64,000 nt of DNA from an uncultured Pseudoteredinibacter sp. (GCF_947500695.1 NZ_CANMSS010000003.1:372001-436000), one strand, 5' to 3'; counted from the first letter of the stretch, positions 28,405 to 38,749 are shown. A program made the numbers and translations. The notes: generated by a model from the letters alone, not told the origin.

Positions 28405-29293
28405 ACTCTCTCCAAACTCGATTGAGCCCTTCTGTTAAATCGATTGTAGGTCTCCAGTGCGTTTTATTTTGTAGCTTATTGCTATTTAATATGATGTGGT
28501 TATCTTCAATGTTGTGCTTGGATTTGACCCTTTCTATTTTCTGTTGGCTGATCGTTTCAACTAATTCAATCAATCTAATTAAGCTTGTTCCAGCCCCTGA
28601 TCCAAGGTTGAAGGTGTTGCTGGACTGGAAAGTTTTACATGAGATGATTCCCTCAATTGCTGCCGTAAAATCTTCTATGTGGAGATAGTCTCTGCTAGAT
28701 TGGCCACTGCCTATGATGTGGAATTTTCGCTGATTAATTGCAGCATCGAATAGTGTTGGGATTACACCAAAGTTAGGTTTTAGCGGCTGCCCTTCTCCAT
28801 ATATATTTGAGGGGCGTAGAATAGTTACAGCCTTTCCTGTTTGTTGTGAAAAGCTCGAAAGAAAAGTTTCAGCGGATTGTTTGGCTGCGCCATAGTACGA
28901 CCAGTGCCCAAGAGGGTGATTTTCGGCTATTGCTGAGGATGATGGCTGGTAAATGGCTCCTCCCGTTGATATGTACACAAGAGGGGTGTCAATTTTGTGA
29001 AGCAATTCGATGAATTGAGCCAAGTGCATCAAATTGTAGTGCACTTCTTTCGATGGTTCTTGCGCAAAGGTTAGGGGTGTTGAGTTTCCAGCGGCATTAA
29101 TTATCAGGCCGCTACTGTCGTAAACAGGCAATAGCTTTTCACTTTCGTAGCTGTGGTAGTGGTATTTTATATTTGGAATTTCGCTTCTATTCTCGCTACG
29201 CCTAGCTATGATGTGTAGCTCGTGATCTTTGACGAGCTTCTGAGCTATAGCTCGCCCTATGAATCCATGTCCACCGATAATTGAAATTTTCAT
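28385..29293 (-). CDS. NAD-dependent epimerase/dehydratase (extended SDR)
   Basis: This 302-residue protein has the nucleotide loop IIGGHGFIGRAIA at the N-terminus and the catalytic YxxxK pair in YGAAK near residue 137. It is an extended SDR related to UDP-sugar 4-epimerases or dehydratases, with a TILRPSNIYGEGQ substrate-region segment. It overlaps the upstream GT4 gene by four bases, so the two are coupled. It would supply an activated sugar for the local glycan; the specificity is unknown. Confidence 0.8.
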   Translation of the reverse strand: MKISIIGGHGFIGRAIAQKLVKDHELHIIARRSENRSEIPNIKYHYHSYESEKLLPVYDSSGLIINAAGNSTPLTFAQEPSKEVHYNLMHLAQFIELLHKIDTPLVYISTGGAIYQPSSSAIAENHPLGHWSYYGAAKQSAETFLSSFSQQTGKAVTILRPSNIYGEGQPLKPNFGVIPTLFDAAINQRKFHIIGSGQSSRDYLHIEDFTAAIEGIISCKTFQSSNTFNLGSGAGTSLIRLIELVETISQQKIERVKSKHNIEDNHIILNSNKLQNKTHWRPTIDLTEGLNRVWREFNATTF

Positions 29294-30372
29294 AAAAGCC
29301 TTTTATATAGTTCGTTATAACGCTGTGCGCAATCTCTCCAGGTACCAAATTTTTGTTTGGCTATTTCACGTGATTTTTTTGAAAACGCTATATTGTGGTC
29401 TAAGTTGTTCAATTTGTTTACGGCGTTAAGAAAATCTTTAGGGCTGTTTACGATGTAGCCGTTTTGACCGTGTTGTACAATTTCTTTGTGAGCAACTTGA
29501 TTAGAAGCGATAATTGGCAGGCCACTCGCTGCCGCTTCGATCAAAATTTGAGGTAAGCCTTCATCGTGGGTACTTAGTGTAATTATTCCGGTAGCACTAC
29601 TTAACCAATTGTTTTTTAGCTCTTCTAGGGTGGTGCTTCCGTGAAAAGAAATACCTTCTGGAATTTTCAATCCTTCTTGATTTGGGCCAAATAGATGGAT
29701 CGAATTGTTTTCGGGGAGTTCATTGTACCAAAGAAAGAGGGGCCCCATTTTTGCCTTGGTTACTCTTTGGACGACTATCCATTTGCCGCTTTTGGGTGCT
29801 CTTGTAATATCGTAAAGATCCTCGCTGCAACCAAAATGCACAGGGTGGATATCGGCAATATCGCCAAAGCTCTCTTTTAATAACGGGCACATCCAGTCTG
29901 CATTGGGTGCTATAACGCAGTTTGAGCTGCTGATCTGTCGTCTAACTAATGTCTTTACAAGCGGTAGCTGTAAAAGTTTGTAATCTGTCCCTAGTACTGT
30001 TAACAGCTTTGGGGTTTTTCGACTTTTTGACCCAATAGAGTTCTGGAGCCAGTTAATGTGAAGGATCTCGGCATCAGAATTTGAGCGGTATACTCTTATC
30101 AGGGAGGAGACTAGACCTGGTATGTATCTTGCTGCTTTGAGTGGAGCTGTACGAAGAAGGTGCGCTGGGCCGCCGAGGTCTGCAACCTTTTCTAGGTTTA
30201 TAATGGCTTTTTCATCGCTAACCCAGTGTACGTTGTTTGGGGCAGGGCCCCTTGGGCTAAGCATTGAAATGTCATGTAGCTTTGATAATTCACCAACAAT
30301 ATTTTTGATAAACACACCTTGCCAATCGCTTTCATGGCGCGGATAAGATGTCGCTGTAACAAGTATTTTCAA
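29290..30372 (-). CDS. Family 4 glycosyltransferase
   Basis: This 360-residue protein has a GT-B fold. The C-terminal donor domain shows the EX7E motif in EGLPQILIE near residue 274 and the following AAASGLPIIAS and GQNGYIV segments. The N-terminus begins MKILVTATSYPRHES, the usual acceptor-domain start. It is divergent from the second pilin gene, with 96 bases between, and is coupled to the SDR gene. It likely adds a sugar to a lipid-linked or protein-linked glycan; donor and acceptor are unknown. Confidence 0.8.
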   Translation of the reverse strand: MKILVTATSYPRHESDWQGVFIKNIVGELSKLHDISMLSPRGPAPNNVHWVSDEKAIINLEKVADLGGPAHLLRTAPLKAARYIPGLVSSLIRVYRSNSDAEILHINWLQNSIGSKSRKTPKLLTVLGTDYKLLQLPLVKTLVRRQISSSNCVIAPNADWMCPLLKESFGDIADIHPVHFGCSEDLYDITRAPKSGKWIVVQRVTKAKMGPLFLWYNELPENNSIHLFGPNQEGLKIPEGISFHGSTTLEELKNNWLSSATGIITLSTHDEGLPQILIEAAASGLPIIASNQVAHKEIVQHGQNGYIVNSPKDFLNAVNKLNNLDHNIAFSKKSREIAKQKFGTWRDCAQRYNELYKRLL

Positions 30373-30468
30373 ATGCCTAGTTTCCTTGGTGTGTCGTATT
30401 ATAAGTTATTGTTAGTAATATATTATAACGTTAAATAATTATTCTGTGGGTGTATTTAGGGGGGCTTT

Positions 30469-30912
30469 ATGAGGCGGAAAATGGGAGGGTTTAGCTTGAT
30501 TGAACTCATGATTGTAGTGGCTATTATAGGGATTTTGGCTGCTGTTGCATTGCCGGCGTATCAGGACTATACGTCTAGGGCTAAGGTTGCTGAGCCAATT
30601 AGCATGCTTCGAGCGCTAAAAACCGATGTCAGCGGTTACTATGTGGAATTTGGTGAATTTCCTACGTTGGCTGAACTTACATCTTTTTCTGGTCCCAAGG
30701 TCCTCAATGGTAAGTTTACAGAATCAATTCAAACCTCAGTTGCAGGCCTGTATGAGGCTAGAATGAATAACAATGTCGGTGCAAGAATCAATTTAGCGAC
30801 CGTATCATTGAGTTTTTATGCCGACCCCGACGGGCTGGTTTTACATACGTGCAAGCCGGGAGCCTCTAACCCTATCCCAAATGAGTATCTTCCCTGGGAG
30901 TGCAGGAATTAG
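30469..30912 (+). CDS. Second type IV pilin (pilA paralogue)
   Basis: This 147-residue prepilin is colinear with PilA without gaps; by hand I count about 91 identical positions (62%). The leader MRRKMGG is cut before FSLIELMIV, and both C-terminal cysteines are at the same positions (128 and 145). The first 30 mature residues are almost identical, but the DNA differs at many synonymous sites, so the copy is not recent. GGGGGG precedes the ATG. Unlike pilA, the 96 bases upstream are AT-rich and show no sigma-54 match, so it is regulated differently or weakly expressed. Confidence 0.9.
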   Translation: MRRKMGGFSLIELMIVVAIIGILAAVALPAYQDYTSRAKVAEPISMLRALKTDVSGYYVEFGEFPTLAELTSFSGPKVLNGKFTESIQTSVAGLYEARMNNNVGARINLATVSLSFYADPDGLVLHTCKPGASNPIPNEYLPWECRN

Positions 30913-30941
30913 CAGCAATTGACAAATATTGTCAGTTGCTG
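30913..30941. terminator. Hairpin between the convergent second pilin and acyltransferase genes
   Basis: A 13-base-pair stem (arms CAGCAATTGACAA and TTGTCAGTTGCTG, loop ATA, one G-U pair) starts at the base after the second-pilin stop and covers the last codons of the convergent acyltransferase gene. There is no good T-run on either side. It may end transcription weakly or protect the pilin mRNA 3' end. Confidence 0.5.
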
Positions 30942-32836
30942 GTCTGTTCCAAAAGAAATGGCTCAAAAATCTCACTGATGGATAGTGCAAATTGATTGCT
31001 GATATGAACTTTATCGCGATAGACCACGTAGTCATCAGTTTCAGATCTGCACAGTCCATTTGGACAGATCCTTTTATTGATATCTAATACTTGCACGTTC
31101 GGAAAGATACTTGCGGACTCCGAGAGGTATGAATATAGGTGAGTTGGTTTTAAGTGTTCCTCGCATAATTGACTGGGTATTCCGAGCTTTTGCTGCCATT
31201 TTGTGCGAGCGATACATTCTAGTGTGTCAAAACTCAATTTTGGAGGCGGAGTTAAAATAACTATCTTTTTGATTTTACGAAGCCTATCAAGGACGGACCG
31301 GGTTCCTTCTATCCATTCTCTTTTGCTAAATGCTGCCGCGGAGCTTCCAATGATAAGCAACTCTGGTGGGTTTTTGGCTAAGTGATCAAGAGCTTTCTCT
31401 CGCCAGCTGGCACATTCTGAATAGATACGACCAATCCTTGGGTAGTAGTATGGTTGATCAACGATAGGGCAGGAGGATTTTGTAATAGCATGTAAATTCC
31501 ACTCGTTAGAACGAGCGGTGTGGCGTACTGAGTCAAACCACTGTCCGATGGTACTGTCACCTAATAACATAACAGTTTTTTTATGGCGAGTTTCAAAGCT
31601 GCATACTTTTAATACATCGGAGTGGTACCAGTCATCGCATTGGTGAGAGTAAAGAGTTGGAAGATCCTGTCTTATTGAACTGATTGCCTTTTGCAGAGGA
31701 TCGTTTGCCCATTTTTTAGCAAAATCAAATGAAGCCAAGCTTATGGACACGAGGGTAATGCAAATTAATAGGGCTCCGAAAAGCGAAAGACTTGGTCTTT
31801 CTGAAAGGAATTGTGAGTATCGAATAGGGCGTTCTACCCCATAAAAGCTAATGCTAGAGCACAATAATATAGCAATTACTACTCCCCCGGTTTGTAGGGC
31901 TGTTAATTCTATGAAGTAAAGGTTCGCTAAAACAATTATGGGCCAATGCCAAAGATAAAGGGAGTATGATATATCGCCTGTAAACTGTAGTGGCCTAGAA
32001 GATAGAAAGCTGTTATTGGAGTTGTATGTGCCTAAAAATAACAACAAGCCGGTGCCAAGAGTAGGAAGAATAGAGTATGCCGGTGTAAGTTCAGATCCTG
32101 TCACAGGGTGGGTAAACATTGGCAGGACTACCATTGCAAGGGATGCAAATTTTAATGGCGTTATCTTCGAAAACCTAAGCTCTTGTATTTTGTCTGAGTA
32201 AATGAAGGCCATGGCGCCTAACGCGAATTGCCAAGCTCTTCCGCCTACCGAATAAAACCCCCAGTCGTGATCGTACAAATAAACCAAACCCGCAAGAACA
32301 GTAGTTGTGAATACAATCCAAGTAATTTTAGAGGTTATAACTTGTTTGGAATTTGGGGGGCTGTAAAGAAGGAATATGACGGCAGGCCACAGTAAGTAAA
32401 ACTGCTCCTCTACTGCTAGTGACCATGTATGTAAGAACAGATTTTTACTATCGCTTGCAAAGTAGGCTAAATCTATACTTGCAAAATACATATTCGACAG
32501 CCACAAGCTAGCAAATATTCCACCTTGAGAGTGGCGAATTTGCTCTGCTGGTGACAGAAAAATGGTGTAAGTTATTGTGGTAACAAGAATCATCAAAGCG
32601 AGCGCAGGTAATAGTCGCCGGGTTCGATTGGCGTAGAACCTGAGGAGATTGAGATTTCCGGTTTGCAAGCGGCTCTTCACTAGTAGTTTACTGATGAGAT
32701 AACCTGAAATAACAAAAAATACGTCTACACCAAAAAAACCACCGCCTAAGAGACTGGGGTTTAAATGATTGATTAAAACCGCGATCACGGCTATTCCACG
32801 TAATCCTTGAATGTCTGGGCGAAAGTCAGCTTGCAT
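30932..32836 (-). CDS. Acyltransferase 3 / SGNH-domain membrane protein (OafA-like)
   Basis: This 634-residue protein would O-acylate (often acetylate) a surface sugar. I choose the ATG at 32836, which has GGAAAG just upstream; a TTG four codons earlier also reads through. The N-terminal half has about ten membrane segments with the family's DIQGLRGIAVIAV start, FFGVDVFFVISGYLI and HTWSLAVEEQFY. The C-terminal half is an SGNH-type domain with LLGDSTIGQW near residue 425. It ends against the second pilin. O-antigen or pilin-glycan acetylation are both possible. Confidence 0.85.
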   Translation of the reverse strand: MQADFRPDIQGLRGIAVIAVLINHLNPSLLGGGFFGVDVFFVISGYLISKLLVKSRLQTGNLNLLRFYANRTRRLLPALALMILVTTITYTIFLSPAEQIRHSQGGIFASLWLSNMYFASIDLAYFASDSKNLFLHTWSLAVEEQFYLLWPAVIFLLYSPPNSKQVITSKITWIVFTTTVLAGLVYLYDHDWGFYSVGGRAWQFALGAMAFIYSDKIQELRFSKITPLKFASLAMVVLPMFTHPVTGSELTPAYSILPTLGTGLLLFLGTYNSNNSFLSSRPLQFTGDISYSLYLWHWPIIVLANLYFIELTALQTGGVVIAILLCSSISFYGVERPIRYSQFLSERPSLSLFGALLICITLVSISLASFDFAKKWANDPLQKAISSIRQDLPTLYSHQCDDWYHSDVLKVCSFETRHKKTVMLLGDSTIGQWFDSVRHTARSNEWNLHAITKSSCPIVDQPYYYPRIGRIYSECASWREKALDHLAKNPPELLIIGSSAAAFSKREWIEGTRSVLDRLRKIKKIVILTPPPKLSFDTLECIARTKWQQKLGIPSQLCEEHLKPTHLYSYLSESASIFPNVQVLDINKRICPNGLCRSETDDYVVYRDKVHISNQFALSISEIFEPFLLEQTSN

Positions 32837-32993
32837 ATTGCTTTCCAATGGCTCTACTTTAGTGCTTGAACGCTAGTTTTCAAATCGCCCATTTTAACAT
32901 GAGATATGTACGCTTGCTCCGCTAAGAATGAGACTTACGGGTGGAGGGGTATAGATTAAGGTAGAAATTGAATGATGGTGCCCGTGGAGAGCA

Positions 32994-34394
32994 TCAACAC
33001 TCAATAATATTCACCGGCACTTCCAACACATTCACAGCCAGGCCTCCTCGGGAGGTCTCTTTGTACTTCTCTTGCATATCGCGGCCTGTGTCGCGCATGG
33101 TTTTGATCACCTTATCGAGCGATACGAAGTGTGAGCCGTCGCCTCTTAATGCCATACGGGCAGCGTGGATGGCTTTGATGGCGGCCATAGCGTTGCGTTC
33201 TATGCAGGGGACTTGTACTAGCCCTCCGATTGGGTCGCAAGTAAGGCCTAGGTTGTGCTCCATAGCGATTTCGGCGGCGTTTTCAACTTGAGCTGGATTG
33301 CCGCCCAATACTTCCGCTAGGCCACCGGCCGCCATTGAGCAGGCAGAGCCGACTTCGCCTTGGCAACCTACATCAGCACCTGAGATGGAGGCGTTACGTT
33401 TATAGAGAGTACCGATTGCGGCGGAGGTTAGGAGGAAGTTTTGTACACCTTTGTCATTGGCACCTGGTACAAAGCGAATATAGTAGTGTAATACGGCGGG
33501 AATAATACCTGCAGCACCATTGGTGGGGGCGGTTACCATGCGGCCGCCTGCCGCATTTTCTTCATTAACCGCTAGCGCATAAAGTGTTACCCAATCTAAT
33601 GTTGTGAGTGGGTCGGCTAGAGAGGCCTCTGGGCGGCTTAGTAATTGCTGTTGCATTTCACGGGCGCGTCTTTTGACCTTCAATCCGCCAGGTAATAATC
33701 CTTCGTGGCGTAAACCATTATTTACGCATTCTTGCATTACTGCCCAGATATCCATTAGCCCACTGGCGGTTTCTGCTTCGGCGCGCCAGGCGGCTTCGTT
33801 ATGCCACATAACGTCAGAAATGCTGATGTTTTTATCTTTACATATTTGTAATAGCTGGGCGGCTGAGTCAAACCTATAGTCCTCTGGGCGGGGATCGTCT
33901 GTCACGGCATCGGTTTGGGCGGTTTGCTCGCCCACGATAAATCCACCGCCTACTGAGTAGTAGGTTTTTTCCAATAAAAGCTCACCGTTCTTATTAAAAG
34001 CTTGAAAGCCCATGCCGTTGGGGTGGTAAGGTAGCGTTTTGCGGCGATGAAGAATTAAATCATTGTCTTCGTCAAAGTTGATAATATGCTCGCCGAGCAA
34101 ATTTAAATATTTTTCTTCGCGGGCTTCGGCCACCATGCGGGCGATATTATCCACATCAACATGTTCTGGGGTTTCACCTAATAACCCGAGAATAACGGCT
34201 TTGGCTGTACCGTGACCGACGCCGGTGGCGCCCAGTGAGCCATACATATCTGAGTGGATGCGTGCCGTGGAGCCCAGAAGATCGGCTTTCTTTAGGGCGA
34301 GGCAAAATTGTTTGGCGGCCCGCATTGGGCCAACAGTGTGTGAGCTGGATGGTCCAATACCCACTTTGAATAAATCAAAAACACTGATGGCCAT
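32994..34394 (-). CDS. sdaA: L-serine dehydratase (ammonia-lyase), iron-sulfur type
   Basis: This enzyme converts L-serine to pyruvate and ammonia using a 4Fe-4S cluster. The 466-residue single-chain form has the beta domain first ([20 protein letters not shown] at the start) and the alpha domain second, with [14 protein letters not shown] near residue 290. Cysteines of the cluster region include [13 protein letters not shown] near residue 345 and LTCDPIGG near 385. It lies downstream of kbl-tdh on the same strand, 85 bases after tdh, which fits: glycine from threonine can be turned to serine and then to pyruvate. Confidence 0.95.
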   Translation of the reverse strand: MAISVFDLFKVGIGPSSSHTVGPMRAAKQFCLALKKADLLGSTARIHSDMYGSLGATGVGHGTAKAVILGLLGETPEHVDVDNIARMVAEAREEKYLNLLGEHIINFDEDNDLILHRRKTLPYHPNGMGFQAFNKNGELLLEKTYYSVGGGFIVGEQTAQTDAVTDDPRPEDYRFDSAAQLLQICKDKNISISDVMWHNEAAWRAEAETASGLMDIWAVMQECVNNGLRHEGLLPGGLKVKRRAREMQQQLLSRPEASLADPLTTLDWVTLYALAVNEENAAGGRMVTAPTNGAAGIIPAVLHYYIRFVPGANDKGVQNFLLTSAAIGTLYKRNASISGADVGCQGEVGSACSMAAGGLAEVLGGNPAQVENAAEIAMEHNLGLTCDPIGGLVQVPCIERNAMAAIKAIHAARMALRGDGSHFVSLDKVIKTMRDTGRDMQEKYKETSRGGLAVNVLEVPVNIIEC

Positions 34395-34479
34395 GATCAG
34401 TTTCCTCGGCTAAAAATTTATTTTTAAAATTGTTTTTATTGTTGTTGCTGTATTGTAGCTGGGCCACTTTAAAAGGGTC

Positions 34480-35502
34480 TTACCACTTTAAAATAACTTT
34501 GCCACTTAGGCCTGACAGCATCGTGTCAAAGCCTTCCTGAAAATCATCAACATCAAATTGATGGGTAATCACCGGGCTTAAATCTAAGCCTGATTGCAGT
34601 AAGCAAGCCATTTTGTGCCAAGTGTCGAACATTTCGCGGCCGTAAATACCTTTAATGGTAAGGCTCTTAAAGATCACCTGGTTCCAATCAATAGCCATAT
34701 CATCGGGTGGAATGCCCAACATGGCGATCTTGCCGCCGTGAATCATATTGCTTAGCATGCTTTGAAAAGCGCTGGGTACGCCAGACATTTCCAAGCCAAC
34801 ATCAAAACCTTCGGTCATACCAAGATCGGCCATGGTGTCTTGCAGTGATTCTTTGGCTACATTTACTACACGGCTAGCGCCCATGGTCTTGGCCATCGCT
34901 AGGCGGTGATCGTTGATATCAGTAACGACTACATGGCGGGCGCCGACATGACGAGCAATGCCAGCGGCCATAATACCGATAGGGCCGGCGCCGGTAATTA
35001 ATACATCTTCACCGGTTAGATCAAAACTTAAGGTGGTGTGTACGGCGTTGCCAAATGGATCGAAGATAGAGGCCATTTCATCGCTGATATCTTCAGGGAT
35101 CTTAAAGGCATTTTCTTCTGGCAGTGTTAAGTACTCGCCAAAAGCTCCTGGAATATTTACCCCAATACCTTGGGTGTTGGCACAGTAGTGGCGACGGCCA
35201 GCACGACAGTTGCGGCAATGTCCGCAAGTGATATGGCCTTCGCCAGAAACACGATCACCCACTTGGAAAGATTTTACACCTTCGCCAATGGCAACCACTT
35301 CGCCAACAAATTCATGGCCAACTACCATCGGTGTCGGAATGGTTTGCTGTGACCAGCTATCCCAGTTGTAAATATGTATGTCGGTACCACAGATAGCCGT
35401 TAAGCGTGTTTTGATCAAAAGATCGTTGACGCCAGGTTTCGGTGCTTCTACATCGGTTAACCAAATGCCGGGTTCGGGGTGTAACTTTGAAAGTGCTTTC
35501 AT
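34480..35502 (-). CDS. tdh: L-threonine 3-dehydrogenase
   Basis: Tdh oxidises threonine to 2-amino-3-ketobutyrate with NAD. The 340-residue zinc alcohol-dehydrogenase-type protein has the catalytic zinc cysteine in [10 protein letters not shown] near residue 38 and HEF near residue 63. The structural zinc cysteines are in [15 protein letters not shown] near residue 93, and the NAD loop [11 protein letters not shown] is near residue 170. It follows kbl by 21 bases and forms the classical kbl-tdh pair. AGAGAG precedes the start. Confidence 0.97.
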   Translation of the reverse strand: MKALSKLHPEPGIWLTDVEAPKPGVNDLLIKTRLTAICGTDIHIYNWDSWSQQTIPTPMVVGHEFVGEVVAIGEGVKSFQVGDRVSGEGHITCGHCRNCRAGRRHYCANTQGIGVNIPGAFGEYLTLPEENAFKIPEDISDEMASIFDPFGNAVHTTLSFDLTGEDVLITGAGPIGIMAAGIARHVGARHVVVTDINDHRLAMAKTMGASRVVNVAKESLQDTMADLGMTEGFDVGLEMSGVPSAFQSMLSNMIHGGKIAMLGIPPDDMAIDWNQVIFKSLTIKGIYGREMFDTWHKMACLLQSGLDLSPVITHQFDVDDFQEGFDTMLSGLSGKVILKW

Positions 35503-35523
35503 TTTATCTCTCTTAAACTCGGC

Positions 35524-36726
35524 TTAGATGATGTCTAGTTCTTTGCCCACTTCGATAAAGGCGTTAATGGCATGATTCAATTGCTCCTTGCTGTGCAAGG
35601 CCGACATCTGGGTGCGGATGCGTGCTTCGCCACGCGGTACGACTGGGAATGAGAAGCCGATAACATAAACGCCTTTGCTCAAAAGTTTGTCCGCCATTTG
35701 ACCGGCAAGTTTGGCATCACCAATCATCACCGGGATGATGGCATGATCAGCACCGGCAAGAGTAAAGCCCGCAGCGCTCATTTTTTCACGGAAGTACTCG
35801 GCGTTTTTCCACAGCTGCTCGCGTAATTGTGGCTCTTCACGCAAAAGCTCAAGCACTTTCAAAGATGTTGCGACAACGCCGGGCGCTACCGAGTTAGAAA
35901 ACAAATAGGGTCGTGAGCGTTGGCGTAGAATTTCTACCACTTCTTTTTTGGCCGCTGTAAAGCCACCAGATGCGCCACCTAAGGCTTTACCCAGTGTGCC
36001 GGTAATAATGTCTACGCGGTCCATTACGTCGCAGTATTCATGGCTGCCTCGGCCATTGGCGCCAACAAAACCTACTGCGTGAGAGTCATCGACCATAACC
36101 AAGGCATTGTATTTATCGGCTAGATCGCAAAGCGATTTTAGATCCGCAATAATGCCATCCATTGAAAACACACCATCGGTGGCAATCAATTTAAAACGAG
36201 CACCGTCTTCATCGGCTTTTTGCAATTGCGCTTCCAGCTCTCTCATATTGTTATTAGCATAGCGGTAGCGCTTGGCCTTACATAGTCGAACACCATCGAT
36301 GATGCTGGCGTGATTAAGTGCATCACTGATAATGGCATCTTCTGGGCCAAGAATGGATTCAAATAGGCCGCCATTGGCATCAAAGCAAGAAGGATAAAGG
36401 ATGGTATCTTCCATTTTAAGGAAGTCACTTAGCTCATTTTCTAATTGCTTGTGAATGGTTTGGGTGCCGCAAATAAAGCGCACTGAAGCCACGCCAAAAC
36501 CGTAATCGTCAGCGGCCTGCTGGGCGGCTTTAATTAAGCTTGGGTGGTTGGCTAAGCCTAGGTAGTTGTTTGCACAAAGGTTAATAACCTGTTGGCCGGC
36601 AACTTCGATAGAGGTGCTTTGCTGTGAGCTGATATAACGCTCTTGTTTGTAGAGGCCGTCAGCCTTAATTTGCTCAATCTGGCTTTGTAGGCTGTGATAA
36701 AATTCGTTCTTGCTTGAGCTCGGCAT
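35524..36726 (-). CDS. kbl: Glycine C-acetyltransferase (2-amino-3-ketobutyrate CoA ligase)
   Basis: Kbl cleaves 2-amino-3-ketobutyrate with CoA to glycine and acetyl-CoA. The 400-residue alpha-oxoamine synthase has the PLP lysine in [14 protein letters not shown] near residue 243, the [10 protein letters not shown] segment near residue 211 and an N-terminal [10 protein letters not shown] segment. AGGAAA precedes the ATG. It is the first gene of the threonine-degrading operon kbl-tdh(-sdaA). Confidence 0.97.
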   Translation of the reverse strand: MPSSSKNEFYHSLQSQIEQIKADGLYKQERYISSQQSTSIEVAGQQVINLCANNYLGLANHPSLIKAAQQAADDYGFGVASVRFICGTQTIHKQLENELSDFLKMEDTILYPSCFDANGGLFESILGPEDAIISDALNHASIIDGVRLCKAKRYRYANNNMRELEAQLQKADEDGARFKLIATDGVFSMDGIIADLKSLCDLADKYNALVMVDDSHAVGFVGANGRGSHEYCDVMDRVDIITGTLGKALGGASGGFTAAKKEVVEILRQRSRPYLFSNSVAPGVVATSLKVLELLREEPQLREQLWKNAEYFREKMSAAGFTLAGADHAIIPVMIGDAKLAGQMADKLLSKGVYVIGFSFPVVPRGEARIRTQMSALHSKEQLNHAINAFIEVGKELDII

Positions 36727-37092
36727 AACACTTTCCTATCGATATCAACATTCGGCTATTTAGGTAAGACTAGAGCGGTAAGACTAGTGCACTAAGAATA
36801 GCTACTAAAAACTTAATAAGGGCTATTAGGCGCAATGTTATAAGGCTGCCTGTTGGTGGGCAATCAATCTATAGTTAGAAGCCTCAATTTAGTATAAATG
36901 TCGGCTGCGGGCATTTTTTTAGAGAATTATGCTGCATAAGGCCTTTGCTAAAGAAGCCAGTTAAGGTCGCTATGGCTATTGGATCCAGTCGCATTGCGGC
37001 GACGCTTAAGCTAAGAATCCTGCTGGGCTTTGTGGATGAGTTTGGTGATTGCCGTCGAGGGTTCGCAAAATGTGCGTAGTTAAGGAATTAAA
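36727..37092. other. kbl to DUF523 gene intergenic region (366 bases)
   Basis: This region lies between divergent genes and should hold both promoters. I found no well-formed promoter or terminator. A 35-codon open frame at 36972-37079 has AAGG six bases before its ATG but no recognisable product. TAAGGAA precedes the downstream gene. Confidence 0.5.
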
Positions 37093-38079
37093 ATGGACAG
37101 TTTAGAGCTTGATACCGAAGCCGATAGGCCTGCGTTAGGCGTGAGTGCCTGCCTATTGGGCGAGTCGGTTCGCTATGATGGCGCCCATAAGCGTTCAGCT
37201 TTACTGCAAGCTAGTCTGTCTGGGCTAGTGTCTATGCGTGGTTTTTGCCCAGAGCTCAGCGCCGGTTTTGGGGTGCCTAGGCCAACGATTGCGCTTTACG
37301 AGGAAGCTGGTGCTGTCGAGCTAAGACGTAACCCTGGCCAGCAAGAGCAACTAGATCTAAAAGAGAATCTAGCGCCCGCAATGATTCAAAGTTGCGAGGA
37401 GATCTTCCAAGCCTGCCAAAATTTAGATGGCTATATTTTTATGCAGCACTCCCCTAGCTGTGCTTTGGCAAGTGCGGAGCTTATTGTTCAGCAAGACAAT
37501 TCAGAAGCGCGCCACATGGATGGTGTGTTTGCTGCCGAGTTAAAACGTCGCCAGCCAGCCTTGCCAGTGGTGCAAGAGTGCGATTTACACCATGGACCGA
37601 GCCTGGATCGCTTTCTTGTTGCGGTTTATGCCCACCACCGGCTAAGCAGCGTTCAAAAGTCTCAGTCCTTTTCTGAGTTGCTGGATTTCCATAGTCGCTA
37701 TAAATATTTGGTGATGGCTTTTAGTGTGCCCGCCTATAAACGTTTAGGTAAATTGTTGGCTTGCCGTAATGCGGATAACTTTTTGGCCCAGCTTGAGGAG
37801 TACCGTCTGGGCTTTATGCAGATCTTTAAGCAAGAGCCCAGTCGTGGTGCGATGGTTAATGCCCTAATGCACATTATGGGTTACGTAAAACAGCAGCTTA
37901 GTACAGATCAAAGTCAGCAATTGCTTGGGCAGATGCATGCCTATCGCTTGGGTGAACAGGCATTGCAGCCTATTGTTGCAGAATTACACAATGCGATTGA
38001 GCTTGGGGGAAGTGATTATATTCGGAGGCAGTATTTTTGGTGCCCGCATCCGCTGAGTGAGCAGCTGCGAGCACTTTAA
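37093..38079 (+). CDS. DUF523 and DUF1722 domain protein
   Basis: This 328-residue protein joins two families of unknown role. The N-terminal DUF523 part (about residues 12-155) has the conserved cysteines in ACLLGESVRYDG, FCPELSAG and SPSCALAS. The C-terminal DUF1722 (YbgA-like) part, about 195-310, has HSRYKYLVMAFS and a LMHIMGYVK segment. This two-domain form is common in gammaproteobacteria; some homologues are linked to DNA repair or thiouracil metabolism, but I cannot assign a reaction. It stands alone, with the Lrp gene convergent 25 bases downstream. Confidence 0.85.
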   Translation: MDSLELDTEADRPALGVSACLLGESVRYDGAHKRSALLQASLSGLVSMRGFCPELSAGFGVPRPTIALYEEAGAVELRRNPGQQEQLDLKENLAPAMIQSCEEIFQACQNLDGYIFMQHSPSCALASAELIVQQDNSEARHMDGVFAAELKRRQPALPVVQECDLHHGPSLDRFLVAVYAHHRLSSVQKSQSFSELLDFHSRYKYLVMAFSVPAYKRLGKLLACRNADNFLAQLEEYRLGFMQIFKQEPSRGAMVNALMHIMGYVKQQLSTDQSQQLLGQMHAYRLGEQALQPIVAELHNAIELGGSDYIRRQYFWCPHPLSEQLRAL

Positions 38080-38104
38080 ATTGTTAGCTCTCTATTCGGT
38101 CGCC

Positions 38105-38602
38105 TTAGTTTTTACCGCCAATAGGCAGGCCGGCATCTTCTTTGACGCTTTCGATAACAATATAGGTGTGGGTTTGTGCTACCCCGGGTAGATCAACCAA
38201 CTTACCTAAAACATCTCGATACGATTCCATATCTTTCATGCGCAGCTTAACAAGGTAATCAAAACCGCCGGCAACCATATCGCACTCAGCGACTTGAGGA
38301 AGTGTGACGACAGCTTGTTTAAAGTTATCAAAGACATCACCGGTGGTACGATCGAGTGTAACTTGCACATAGGCAACCATCGCCAAATCTAACATGGTGG
38401 CATCAAGCTTGGCGCCGTAGCTGCGGATATAGCCTTCAGATTCTAGGCGGCGCACACGTTCAAGGCATGGGCTGGGGCTTAAATGTACCCGATTAGCCAG
38501 TTCTACATTGGAGATGCGGCCTTCTTTTTGAAGGGTATTTAGGATCACCAGATCAGTACGATCGGGCTTAAAGGGCTTGTCACTCTTAATTTTACGGCTC
38601 AT
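38105..38602 (-). CDS. lrp: Lrp/AsnC family transcription regulator
   Basis: This 165-residue regulator has an N-terminal helix-turn-helix (about residues 15-65, LNTLQKEGRISNVELANRV followed by LSPSPCLERVRRLE) and a C-terminal RAM ligand domain. It is close to E. coli Lrp over its whole length, including the CLERVRRLE recognition helix. It is divergent from putA with 209 bases between, so it is a likely activator of proline use; in other bacteria an Lrp-type PutR does this. It could also be the global Lrp. Confidence 0.9.
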   Translation of the reverse strand: MSRKIKSDKPFKPDRTDLVILNTLQKEGRISNVELANRVHLSPSPCLERVRRLESEGYIRSYGAKLDATMLDLAMVAYVQVTLDRTTGDVFDNFKQAVVTLPQVAECDMVAGGFDYLVKLRMKDMESYRDVLGKLVDLPGVAQTHTYIVIESVKEDAGLPIGGKN

Positions 38603-38732
38603 AGATCAATGCTCGCTTGGGGCTAAGTACATAAATCCTAAGGGATTATTTGGTCTCAGGCGTTAATCTCTTATTGTTATTAAAGTCTATAATTCCGCAT
38701 ACCTAATGCAGATCAAAATATTGTGCTATTTA

Positions 38733-38749
38733 ATTGCCATTTTTGCAAT
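38733..38749. promoter_or_regulatory. Inverted repeat in the lrp-putA region, possible Lrp operator
   Basis: ATTGC-N7-GCAAT (38733-38749) is a perfect A/T-rich inverted repeat 22 bases upstream of a TATAAT at 38771-38776, the probable putA -10 element. Lrp-type proteins bind loosely defined A/T-rich palindromes of about this size. The assignment is inferred from position between a regulator gene and its probable target. Confidence 0.4.

Noticed and set aside
36972-37079. 35-codon open frame with an AAGG site upstream, before the DUF523 gene
   Set aside because: It has no recognisable product and is short enough to arise by chance; only conservation in relatives could support it.
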